Shown here: positions 27,346-35,399 of the stretch, piece after piece
Layout of the letters: every line of letters starts with the position of its first letter
Numbering within the stretch: position 1 is the first letter of the stretch
Source of the DNA: Sneathiella limimaris
Lineage (GTDB): Bacteria; Pseudomonadota; Alphaproteobacteria; Sneathiellales; Sneathiellaceae
Length of the DNA: 64,000 nucleotides
Direction of reading: 5' to 3'
Assembly: GCF_012932565.1 (NCBI RefSeq)
Contig: NZ_JABBYJ010000001.1
Location: 1,488,001 to 1,552,000, forward strand
Notes under the pieces: generated by a model
The model's database searches: none
What the model saw: the letters and a program-made list of their open reading frames with translations, nothing else
What the model was told of the DNA's origin: nothing
Program-made: the position numbers and the translations under genes

Positions 27346-28334
27346 CAGAGATTATCGATAATCGGAGCCACACCAGTGCGGAAGGCATCTACACAAGGAA
27401 GACCAAGTTCGTCTTCCAGCTTTTTCAAAAGAGCATCCCCTTCAGCAACGGACAGACCAGAAGTATTGACGCTGACACCAACAAACTTAGCGTCTTTATT
27501 CGTCAATCGGGCAGTCGTCAGGTTCAGTTCCATGCATTCTTTCAGGTCTGGCAGCGGTTGATGAGGCAAACCCCGCATATGAGTTCTTGTTGGCTCATGA
27601 CAGAGGATCAGGGCATCAGCTTGGGAGCCGTGGAGCAGACCAAGGCTAACGCCTGCAAAAGACGGATGAAAGAGAGAGCCCTGTCCCTCAATAATATCCC
27701 AATGGTCTTCATCATTGGCAGGGGAGAGGACTTCCACAGCGCCCGAAATAAAGTCTGCAACAACCGCATCAATTGAAATACCCGTGCCTGCGATAAAGAT
27801 GCCAGTTTGACCCGTAGCCCGGAAATCGGCTTTCATACCCCGCTTTTTCATCTCTTTTTCAACAGCAAGCGCGGTATACATTTTTCCAACCGAGCAATCT
27901 GTGCCCACTGCGAGAAGGCGTTTGCCAGAACGTGGTGTCCCTTTTCCTGTTGGCAGGTCCTGCGTTGGGTGACGGACGTCAAACAAGTTACGGCCTAAAC
28001 GTTCTGCTGCTTCTTTGACCTCAGAAATAGAGCCGAGACGGATATGCAGACCACTGGCAATATCCATACCTGCTTCCATGGCTTCAATGATATCCCGAAC
28101 CCAATGCTCAGGTAAGAAGCCGCCAGAATTTACGATTCCGATTACCATTGTTTTGGCACCATTTTTGGCAGCTTCTGCGATGGAGATATCCTGAATGCCG
28201 AGATCTGCTTTACAATCCGCCAGGCGAACTTGTCCCAGACACCATTCTGGCCGCCAATCTACGATACCTTTCGCTGTTTTTGCGCCCAGTTGATCGGGTA
28301 CGTCTCCAAGATACATGAGATATGGATGTTCCAT
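27345..28334 (-). CDS. dgcN: D-glutamate N-acetyltransferase DgcN (DUF1611 family)
   Basis: A 329-residue DUF1611 protein. It has an N-terminal Rossmann-like domain and a C-terminal P-loop domain with AVGTDCSVGKMYTALAVEKEM near residues 142-162 and GQTGIFIAGTGISIDAV downstream. The family was long unassigned; the member paired with DgcA was reported to be the D-glutamate N-acetyltransferase starting D-Glu catabolism in marine Proteobacteria. The gene is translationally coupled to dgcA and lies 32 nt after the hexapeptide gene. D-glutamate from peptidoglycan turnover is the presumed substrate. The family assignment is firm; the activity rests on gene pairing. Confidence 0.82.
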   Translation of the reverse strand: MEHPYLMYLGDVPDQLGAKTAKGIVDWRPEWCLGQVRLADCKADLGIQDISIAEAAKNGAKTMVIGIVNSGGFLPEHWVRDIIEAMEAGMDIASGLHIRLGSISEVKEAAERLGRNLFDVRHPTQDLPTGKGTPRSGKRLLAVGTDCSVGKMYTALAVEKEMKKRGMKADFRATGQTGIFIAGTGISIDAVVADFISGAVEVLSPANDEDHWDIIEGQGSLFHPSFAGVSLGLLHGSQADALILCHEPTRTHMRGLPHQPLPDLKECMELNLTTARLTNKDAKFVGVSVNTSGLSVAEGDALLKKLEDELGLPCVDAFRTGVAPIIDNL

Positions 28335-28366
28335 TTGGTCTTCAAACCACGAAAAGGTGGCTTCCT

Positions 28367-28951
28367 CTACTGTTCAAGTTGTTGCTGTTCAGCCCGAAGT
28401 TTTTCCATTTCGGCGTTCATCGCTTCCAGGCAGTTCTCGCTCGCCCACTCACGATGCTTGTCACTCGCATAAGCTAGGGCATTTCGGTAATACATGAAGG
28501 CATTTAGGCGGCAACGAGCATAGTTGTTCTGCGTTCTAACCACCTTGCCAGGGGTTCCCATAACGATTGAATTATCTGGGATTATCGTGCCCTCTTTCAG
28601 GAAACTATGGCCCGCAATGATGCAATTATCACCAATAACACACCCATCCATGATTGTTGTATTAATTCCGATGAGGCAATTATCTCCAATTGTGCAGCCA
28701 TGGATCGTGCAGTGGTGAGTGATTGAGCAATGGGATCCAATATGGGTTCCAGTGGTATCCCCAATATGGATCATCACAAAGTCCTGTATATTGGTAAATT
28801 CTCCAATAGTGACTTCCTGGGACTCGGCGCGGATTACAGAATAGGGCCACATGGAGACACCCTTTTCCAGCGTGGCTTTGCCATAGATCAAGGCGCTTGG
28901 ATGAATGTATGCCGCATAGTTGATAGTTACGTCCGGCCCGAAATCGGTCAT
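28367..28951 (-). CDS. Hexapeptide-repeat (left-handed beta-helix) protein, gamma-carbonic-anhydrase-like
   Basis: A 194-residue protein whose first 150 residues are imperfect hexapeptide turns ([LIV]GxxxxI type), ending in a helical, Gln-rich tail. It resembles gamma-class carbonic anhydrases and PaaY. Candidate metal ligands are present: H in VMIHIG near residue 62 and the HH...H of SITHHCTIHGC near residues 79-87; the family Arg-x-Asp appears as RAE. It begins the minus-strand dgcN-dgcA operon (32-nt gap). It could hydrate CO2, act as a thioesterase like PaaY, or be an acyltransferase linked to D-Glu metabolism. The fold is sure, the reaction is not. Confidence 0.8.
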   Translation of the reverse strand: MTDFGPDVTINYAAYIHPSALIYGKATLEKGVSMWPYSVIRAESQEVTIGEFTNIQDFVMIHIGDTTGTHIGSHCSITHHCTIHGCTIGDNCLIGINTTIMDGCVIGDNCIIAGHSFLKEGTIIPDNSIVMGTPGKVVRTQNNYARCRLNAFMYYRNALAYASDKHREWASENCLEAMNAEMEKLRAEQQQLEQ

Positions 28952-29111
28952 GATGGTCCTTCTGCTTCAGTTTTGGTGAATTTTCCCATTTTCTCTGCCA
29001 GTTTCAGGCAGCAGGAGGAGAAATCCTGACCAGTGTATCAGGAAGCGATCAGGCGTCAAATAGATGTTGGAAAGAAAACCAATAGAGGAGGGTGCTTATT
29101 GGTTTGCAGCG

Positions 29112-30908
29112 CTATTTCGCGATTGCCCAAGGGGAGTCTAAGAGCCAGTTTTCGAAGGTTTCCCGATCAACTGGTCGGCTCATATAGTAACCTTGGGCGA
29201 CATGACATCCAAGGCCAGCCAGCATGTACCAGGTCTCCCGATCCTCAACACCTTCGGCAACTACTGAAAGATCAAGATTGCGTGCAAGTTCCAGCAGTGT
29301 TCGAACGATAACAGCATCGTCCGCTACCGTGTTCATGTTGAGAACAAAGCTTTTATCGATCTTGATTTCGTCAACAGGAAGCTTGCGGATATAGGCTAGT
29401 GAGGTATATCCAGTTCCAAAGTCATCGATGGAGACTTTCACGCCAAGATCGTGCAGCCGGTTGACCACATCAGTGGCCCGAACCACATCCGAAATAATTG
29501 CGCTTTCTGTGATTTCCAGCTTCAACAAATCTGCCGGAAAACCAGATTGCTCCAGAAGGCGGTTGACGATATCCGGGAAGATCGGATTATGTAGAATAAG
29601 AGCTGAGATATTGACTGAAACGGTTAATCGCTTGCCCGTCTTGAGCCAGTCTGCACCCTGACGAATTGCGGCGTCAAGTACCCAGCGTGTGAGCGGTTCA
29701 ATGCTGCCAGAACTTTCTGCCAATTGAACAAAGCTATCAGGGAAGAGAAGTCCCCGGCTTGGGTGCTGCCAACGAACGAGAGCCTCAACACCAATGACCG
29801 TGCTGTCATGCATCCGGATCATCGGTTGATAATGTAGGCGAAGTTGGTTTTTCTCGATAGCTTCTGGAAGTTCGTGGACGAGTTTTAATTGCTCGCGGCG
29901 TTCAGCATCTTCCTGCCGAGTGTAAACCATGAATCGGTTTTTATCGCGTTTGGCAGTGTAAAGTGCTGAAAGGGCTTTGTGCAATAGGGTGTCAGGTGTG
30001 TCTTCCTGATCCAGTTTTGCAATTCCCATGGTCGCGCTCAGGTTTGTCGTGTGACCGTTCAGGAAATAGGGTTGGCGCAATTCATGAGACAGGCGTGCTG
30101 CAATCGTTGTGTCTGAAATTTTGGAAAGCGCTTTTTGATCTAGCAATAGAGCAAACTCATCGTCCCCCATCCGACCAACAATTGCTGTTTCGGGGGCAAA
30201 TTGGAGAAGACGTTCGGCGACTGTTGCCAAGATGAGGTCGCCATATTCATGGCCACGACTCTCATTGACGCCCTTGAAACTATCGATATCCAGGATGATC
30301 AGTGAGATTTCCTCATTGTCCATCTTCGCTTCATGGGTTTTTGCATGCAGCTTTTGTTTGAACGAAACCCGGCTGACCAAAGAGGTCAACGTGTCAAACG
30401 CATGTGTCCCTTTTGCCAAATTGACAGAAGAAGGCAGAAAAGTATTCAGTTTCCGGAGCCGGTGGGCATGAATGAGGGCCGTTTCCAGCCGCTCTTTGCT
30501 AAGTGCATCAAAAGGAATACGATCAGCGGCCCCCTTATTGAGCAGGTCGACACCCCCATCAATGACAAAAACTGAGAGGTGTGGGTAGCGCATTGCATAT
30601 TTGCGCAAAAACTCAAGAATGAGATCTTCACCAATTTCGACGTCGACAAAAGCGATATTGGTTTTCCCTTCGGACACAAATAGATCAACGGAGCTGCCAA
30701 GTTTGTCCGTTACTTTGGAGGGAAAAATACCAAATTCACTGAGTTTGCTGCTGAGCCGATTTGTCTTCTCCAGCACGAGAGGCGTCACGGTTTGTAAATC
30801 GGGCTGAAGGTTTAAGGCGGAATCAATCGACAGATCAACATCAGGATTTGTATCTGTCGTTGGTACCAGCGATGAAGCGTTAATTGAAACCAAAGCTATG
30901 CTCAGCAA
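29112..30908 (-). CDS. Cyclic-di-GMP GGDEF/EAL protein with degenerate GGDEF
   Basis: A 598-residue cytoplasmic protein without membrane segments. The first about 150 residues look like a diverged receiver domain (ALVSINAS start, FVDVEIGED, VFVIDGG). A GGDEF domain follows at about 185-335; its signature reads GDDEF near residues 248-252, the second glycine being Asp, so cyclase activity is doubtful. The EAL domain (about 350-590) keeps EAL near residue 373, EITESA, DDFGTGYTSL, KIDKSF and EGVE, so phosphodiesterase activity is expected. The only plausible start is TTG 30908, as an in-frame TAA lies five codons upstream and the first strand begins at residue 3. No Shine-Dalgarno is evident. 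Confidence 0.88.
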   Translation of the reverse strand: MLSIALVSINASSLVPTTDTNPDVDLSIDSALNLQPDLQTVTPLVLEKTNRLSSKLSEFGIFPSKVTDKLGSSVDLFVSEGKTNIAFVDVEIGEDLILEFLRKYAMRYPHLSVFVIDGGVDLLNKGAADRIPFDALSKERLETALIHAHRLRKLNTFLPSSVNLAKGTHAFDTLTSLVSRVSFKQKLHAKTHEAKMDNEEISLIILDIDSFKGVNESRGHEYGDLILATVAERLLQFAPETAIVGRMGDDEFALLLDQKALSKISDTTIAARLSHELRQPYFLNGHTTNLSATMGIAKLDQEDTPDTLLHKALSALYTAKRDKNRFMVYTRQEDAERREQLKLVHELPEAIEKNQLRLHYQPMIRMHDSTVIGVEALVRWQHPSRGLLFPDSFVQLAESSGSIEPLTRWVLDAAIRQGADWLKTGKRLTVSVNISALILHNPIFPDIVNRLLEQSGFPADLLKLEITESAIISDVVRATDVVNRLHDLGVKVSIDDFGTGYTSLAYIRKLPVDEIKIDKSFVLNMNTVADDAVIVRTLLELARNLDLSVVAEGVEDRETWYMLAGLGCHVAQGYYMSRPVDRETFENWLLDSPWAIAK

Positions 30909-31061
30909 TAAATTAAAGAATTAGGGACGCGAAAATACTCATGCGCTGATCATAGCGAGGACGAGTAAACAAGGTCTTAACCGATCCCTTAAAGTTTCAG
31001 AAAATCAGAGAAAAATTTGCTTTTGTGATGGATGTCATATTCGGAGCAATTGATTCTTATT

Positions 31062-31087
31062 TTGCAAAAATGAAACAATTGTTGCAA
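31062..31087. promoter_or_regulatory. Inverted repeat upstream of the RpiR regulator gene, candidate autoregulatory operator
   Basis: TGAAACAATTGTTGCA at 31071-31086 is palindromic except for one pair, and is framed by a TTGCAA at 31062-31067 and another at 31082-31087. It lies about 80 bp upstream of the RpiR ATG, in a 256-bp gap otherwise without features. RpiR-family proteins typically bind such AT-rich inverted repeats near their own genes. Assignment is by position only. Confidence 0.45.
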
Positions 31088-31164
31088 TATCAGAAAGCTG
31101 CGTCTACTCTCATATGAAGACACGGAAGGCATAAGACCTTTTGAAGAGGGTGAGGGCGGCAGGA

Positions 31165-32028
31165 ATGTCAGATATTCTGGCGACTATTCAGAAAGAATAT
31201 CAAGGGCTTAGCCCGCAATTGCAAGTTGCGGCTCGTTATATGTTGAGCTCTCCAGATGATGTGGCCGTCTATTCCATGCGAGAAATCGCAGGCCGGGCTT
31301 TTGTCACGCCAGCTACCATGGTTCGCCTGTCCTCCAAGCTTGGATTTGAGAAATATAACGATCTTAGGGACCGGTTCCGTCAACTGGTCAGTCGGCCAGC
31401 CAGTGGCTATGCCGCGCGCGCCAGAAAACTTCAACTAGAGCAAGGCGGCTTATCATCAGAGGGCTTACTTGGAACGTTGTTGAGCGCTGAGAAAGATAAC
31501 CTGCAAACCACATTCGGCAATATGGATGAAAGGTTACTTGGAGATGCGGCTGCAACCCTTGTCAATGCGGACCGGGTTCACATGATCGGTCTTCGAAAAT
31601 GCAATGGAATTGTGTCTTTCTTTAAGTATGCTACGCGGGTCTTTTTCCCATCTGCCAGAATGATCACAGGGGCAGCCGGTCAATTTATAGAAGAACTGAC
31701 CGAAATCGGACCTGATGATGTTTTGCTCGCGGTCGCATTTGACCCGTACACGAGAGAGACTGTTGAAGCGGTCCGTTTTGCCCATACAGCAGGCGCCAAA
31801 ATTATCGCCATTACGGATAGCCCTGTCTCGCCTCTGGCTGAAAATGCAGCTCATCTGTTTATCGTTGGAAATCGGAGCCCCTCCTTCTATCGCTCGCTCA
31901 GTGGGGCATTAATTACGGTGCAGGCGCTTGTTGCTGCGATTGTAACCCGCCTCGGGGATGAGGCTATCGACGCTCTTGAAAAATCGGATCAACGTCTCAG
32001 GGAAGCTGAGACTTATTGGCAAGGATAA
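31165..32028 (+). CDS. RpiR (MurR) family transcriptional regulator
   Basis: A 287-residue protein with the N-terminal HTH_6 domain (residues about 1-75: LSPQLQVAARYML, SMREIAGRAFVTPATMVRLSSKLGF) and a C-terminal SIS sugar/phospho-ligand domain (about 120-260: DDVLLAVAFDPYTRETVEAV, GAKIIAITDSPVSPLAENA). ATG 31165 is preferred over the in-frame TTG at 31141 because it follows GGCAGGA and starts just before the HTH. It lies 6 nt upstream of the aminotransferase gene and so heads the catabolic-transport cluster, which it presumably controls in response to a metabolite. The effector cannot be read. Confidence 0.88.
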   Translation: MSDILATIQKEYQGLSPQLQVAARYMLSSPDDVAVYSMREIAGRAFVTPATMVRLSSKLGFEKYNDLRDRFRQLVSRPASGYAARARKLQLEQGGLSSEGLLGTLLSAEKDNLQTTFGNMDERLLGDAAATLVNADRVHMIGLRKCNGIVSFFKYATRVFFPSARMITGAAGQFIEELTEIGPDDVLLAVAFDPYTRETVEAVRFAHTAGAKIIAITDSPVSPLAENAAHLFIVGNRSPSFYRSLSGALITVQALVAAIVTRLGDEAIDALEKSDQRLREAETYWQG

Positions 32029-32034
32029 CTTTCG

Positions 32035-33360
32035 ATGACACATGTGTTCCATCGCGTATTGAATACAGACTACCCTGTCGCTGTAAAAGGTGATGGGGCC
32101 TACATTACAGACAGCACAGGTAAGCAGTATCTGGATGCTTGCGGTGGTGCTGCTGTTTCCTGCCTTGGTCACAGCAATGAGGCCGTGGCAGCTGCTATAG
32201 AAGCCCAATTAAAGAACATTGCGTTTGCTCATTCCGGTTTCTTCACAAATCCGGCGATGGAAGAACTGGCTGACTTTCTGATAGAACGGGCACCGGGGGA
32301 TCTGGACAAGGTTTACTTTGTCTCAGGCGGGTCAGAGGCTGTTGAGGCGGCGTTGAAACTGGCCCGTCAATATTTCCTGGAAACGGGAGAGAGTTCACGA
32401 ACCCGGTTTATTTCCCGCAAGCAAAGTTATCATGGAAATACTCTAGGAGCGCTCTCTGCAGGGGGTAATGAATGGCGACGGGAGCCTTATGCGCCGCTTC
32501 TGATGCCAGTGGATCTGATTTCCCCTTGTTATGAATATCGTGAGAAAAGGGATGGAGAGAGTGAGTTTGAATTTGGTCAGCGGGTTGCCAACGAACTTGA
32601 AGCTTCCCTTCTGAAGTCTGGCCCCGAGACAATTTGCGCGTTTATTTGTGAGCCGGTTGTTGGAGCGACGCTGGGTGCTGTGCCAGCAGTTGAGGGGTAC
32701 TTCAGACGCATCCGGGAAATCTGCGATCAATATGGCATTTTACTCATTCTGGACGAAGTGATGTGCGGTATGGGCCGAACTGGTTCTCTTTTTGCTGTTG
32801 AGCAGGAAGGCATTGCCCCAGACATTCTGGTCACGGCCAAAGGCCTCGGCGCAGGGTATCAGCCAATTGGCGCCATGTTAGCGAGCAAGCGAATTGTTCA
32901 GGCCGTCGCGGATGGAAGCGGGTTTTTCCAGCATGGGCATACATATATGGGGCACCCTTTAGCGTGCGCTGCGTCACTTGCTGCACAAAAATACGTTGAG
33001 GAAAATGATCTTCTCAGCAATGTACGCGCCATGGGTGGGAAATTAAAAGATGCATTACAGGCCAAATTCGGCCAGCACCCCAATGTGGGTGATATTCGTG
33101 GGCGAGGACTGTTCCTTGGGCTTGAGTTGGTGGCTGATCGGCAAACCAAGGAAGCCTTTGATCCAGCTCTAAAGGTCAACGCCAAAGTCAAGAAGGCTGC
33201 CATGAATGCAGGTCTGATGTGCTACCCCATGGGCGGCACCATTGATGGCCGTAAGGGTGATCATATTCTGTTGGCTCCACCTTTTATCCTGACAGAAAAT
33301 CAGGTCGGTGAAATCGTCGACAAACTGGATACAGCGCTAGCTGTTGGTTTGAAGGGATAA
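32035..33360 (+). CDS. Class III (omega) aminotransferase, PLP-dependent
   Basis: A 441-residue fold-type I class III aminotransferase. Motifs: SGGSEAVEAALKLARQYF near residue 101, SYHGNTLGALS near residue 132, LILDEVMCGMGRTG near residue 236, and the PLP lysine K269 in TAKGLGAGYQP. Members act on omega- or beta-amino groups with pyruvate or 2-oxoglutarate as acceptor. It lies 6 nt after the RpiR gene and 4 nt before the BKACE gene. A beta-amino acid substrate would give the beta-keto acid that BKACE enzymes cleave, a chemically consistent pair. The particular substrate is inference. Confidence 0.9.
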   Translation: MTHVFHRVLNTDYPVAVKGDGAYITDSTGKQYLDACGGAAVSCLGHSNEAVAAAIEAQLKNIAFAHSGFFTNPAMEELADFLIERAPGDLDKVYFVSGGSEAVEAALKLARQYFLETGESSRTRFISRKQSYHGNTLGALSAGGNEWRREPYAPLLMPVDLISPCYEYREKRDGESEFEFGQRVANELEASLLKSGPETICAFICEPVVGATLGAVPAVEGYFRRIREICDQYGILLILDEVMCGMGRTGSLFAVEQEGIAPDILVTAKGLGAGYQPIGAMLASKRIVQAVADGSGFFQHGHTYMGHPLACAASLAAQKYVEENDLLSNVRAMGGKLKDALQAKFGQHPNVGDIRGRGLFLGLELVADRQTKEAFDPALKVNAKVKKAAMNAGLMCYPMGGTIDGRKGDHILLAPPFILTENQVGEIVDKLDTALAVGLKG

Positions 33361-33364
33361 AGTC

Positions 33365-34195
33365 ATGACCGATTTGAAGCTGGATCCCTTGATGATAATG
33401 GTCGCGCCAAACGGAGCGCGCAAAACCAAGGCTGACCACCCAAACTTGCCTATTTCACCTGAAGAACTATCTGCGGAAGCGAAAGCCTGTCTGGAGGCGG
33501 GCGCTTCTGCCATTCATCTTCATGTGAGGGACGCAGAAGATAAGCATTCTTTGGATGTGGACTTATATCGTGAGGCCATCGCGGCTATTCGGGAAGTTTG
33601 CGGTGATGACATTCTAATTCAGGCAACTAGTGAAGCCGTTGGAATTTACAGCGCTGCAGCACAAATGAAGATGGCGCTGGAATTATGCCCACCGTCAGTT
33701 TCCTTGGCGATCAGAGAACTGGTGCCTGAGGGCGGTGAAGCGCTGGCGAAAGATTTTTTTGAAGAACTGCGTAAGCAGTCAGTTCTTCCTCAGTTCATTT
33801 TGTACGATTCTGAGGATGTGAGGAGATTCAATACACTCAGAGAGCAGGGTGTGGTTCCTGATGGTCCCGCGCTCCTCTTGTTTGTGTTGGGTAGGTATGC
33901 AAAGGATCAGGTCTCAAGGCCTGCAGATTTGCTGCCATTTTTAGCGGTCCGTGATCCTCGTGATCCGTGGTCCGTTTGTGCCTTTGGACCCCTTGAACAT
34001 GCGGCGGCGAGCGCCGCTATTGCAATGGGCGGGCACGTCAGAGTAGGCTTTGAAAATAACCTTTTGCTAAAGGATGGGTCAGTTGCAAAAAGCAATGCTG
34101 ATCTTGTCAGGCAGGTCTTTCAAGTTTCCGAGGCAATTGGCCGTCCGCTTGCGACAGCCGCTGACCTCAAATTTTTCGTATCAAGTAGTGCGTAG
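33365..34195 (+). CDS. Beta-keto acid cleavage enzyme (BKACE, DUF849)
   Basis: A 276-residue TIM barrel of the BKACE family, Zn-dependent Claisen-type enzymes that take a beta-keto acid plus acetyl-CoA to acetoacetate and a new acyl-CoA. The zinc motif HLHVRD is near residues 49-54, an early APNGARKTKADHP loop and VRVGFENN (third ligand Glu) near residue 225 are present. Known substrates of the family include 3-keto-5-aminohexanoate, dehydrocarnitine and beta-keto-glutarate-like acids. It starts 4 nt after the aminotransferase and precedes the TAXI transporter, suggesting one catabolic unit. Substrate specificity cannot be set from sequence alone. Confidence 0.88.
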   Translation: MTDLKLDPLMIMVAPNGARKTKADHPNLPISPEELSAEAKACLEAGASAIHLHVRDAEDKHSLDVDLYREAIAAIREVCGDDILIQATSEAVGIYSAAAQMKMALELCPPSVSLAIRELVPEGGEALAKDFFEELRKQSVLPQFILYDSEDVRRFNTLREQGVVPDGPALLLFVLGRYAKDQVSRPADLLPFLAVRDPRDPWSVCAFGPLEHAAASAAIAMGGHVRVGFENNLLLKDGSVAKSNADLVRQVFQVSEAIGRPLATAADLKFFVSSSA

Positions 34196-34329
34196 TTGAC
34201 TTACGGAGTTTTCAGCAGAAAACGACGGTCGTTGTCTACATAGGATTCATTTGGAGTCTGTTAACGGATCTGTCTTTGGCGCAAGCCGTTGAATAGATCT
34301 CTCAATAATGACAGGTTGAGGAGTAAAAT

Positions 34330-35304
34330 ATGAAACGTTTCTTTTCACTGGCAGCAACTGCTGCTATCGCTTATGCCAGCGTGATGGCGGCATCTACATC
34401 TGCTCAGGCGGAAAAGTTCATCACAATCGGTACCGGTGGCCAAACAGGTGTTTACTACCAGGTTGGTGGCGCAATTTGTAAACTTGTTAACCGCGGTACA
34501 AAAGATCACGACATCAAATGTACGCATACAACAGGCGGTTCCACGAAAAATATCAATGGTATCCGCGCTGGCGATCTGGACATGGGTGTTGCTCAGTCTG
34601 ACTGGCAGTATCATGCTTATAACGGAACTGCTCCTAAGCAATTCCCTGACGGAGCATTTAAAGAACTTCGCTCTGTTTTCTCAGTCCATCCAGAACCATT
34701 TACAGTTGTTGCCCGTGCAGACGCTGGAATTGAAAAGTTCGAAGATCTGAAAGGCAAACGTGTCAACATTGGCAACCCAGGCTCAGGTCAGCGGGGAACC
34801 ATGGAAGTTGTCATGGAAAAAATGGGCTGGACCATGGATGATTTTGCGCTCGCATCCGAGCTGAAATCCTCTGAGCATTCAGCTGCACTTTGCGATAACA
34901 AAATCGATGCTTTTGTTTTCACCGTTGGTCACCCAACAGGTAACATTAAAGAAGCAGCAACCACTTGCGATGTGAAACTGATTCCTGTAACCGGTCCAGC
35001 AATCGACAAGCTGGTTGACGAAAACGCTTACTATGCAAAGACAGCCGTTAAAGGTGGAACTTACAAAGGCACAGACAGCGACACTCCAGTGTTTGGTGTT
35101 GGTGCGACTTTTGTTTCATCCACAAAAACTGATGAAGCAACTGTCTATGAAATCGTGAAAGCGGTTTTTGAGAATTTCGATCGGTTCAAGAAAATGCATC
35201 CTGCATTCGCTAACCTGAAAAAAGAAGAAATGATCAAAAACAACCTGTCTGCTCCTCTGCATCCAGGTGCGATCAAATACTATAAAGAAGCTGGTTTGAT
35301 GTAA
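34330..35304 (+). CDS. TRAP transporter TAXI-family solute-binding protein
   Basis: A 324-residue periplasmic receptor: N-terminal signal peptide with cleavage likely after SAQA (about residue 27), then [25 protein letters not shown], the signature opening of TAXI receptors, [27 protein letters not shown], and [22 protein letters not shown]. Four cysteines in the mature part could form disulfides. A good Shine-Dalgarno (TTGAGGAG) precedes ATG 34330. It delivers its ligand, by family often a dicarboxylate or amino acid, to the fused permease encoded downstream. A strong stem-loop follows the stop. Confidence 0.93.
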   Translation: MKRFFSLAATAAIAYASVMAASTSAQAEKFITIGTGGQTGVYYQVGGAICKLVNRGTKDHDIKCTHTTGGSTKNINGIRAGDLDMGVAQSDWQYHAYNGTAPKQFPDGAFKELRSVFSVHPEPFTVVARADAGIEKFEDLKGKRVNIGNPGSGQRGTMEVVMEKMGWTMDDFALASELKSSEHSAALCDNKIDAFVFTVGHPTGNIKEAATTCDVKLIPVTGPAIDKLVDENAYYAKTAVKGGTYKGTDSDTPVFGVGATFVSSTKTDEATVYEIVKAVFENFDRFKKMHPAFANLKKEEMIKNNLSAPLHPGAIKYYKEAGLM

Positions 35305-35312
35305 TCAGTTGA

Positions 35313-35338
35313 GCAGGGTGGGCTTATCCCCACCCTGC
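35313..35338 (+). promoter_or_regulatory. Intercistronic stem-loop between receptor and permease genes
   Basis: GCAGGGTGGG at 35313-35322 pairs perfectly with CCCACCCTGC at 35329-35338 over a 6-nt loop, 8 nt after the TAXI receptor stop. No T-run follows, so it is more likely an mRNA 3' stabiliser or partial attenuator giving more receptor than permease, a common arrangement in binding-protein transporters. Confidence 0.7.
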
Positions 35339-35399
35339 ATTACTCTGGCCTTAAACGGGCCTGATGAAAATTTACAGGGAATTTGGTGCAGGGGGGAGT

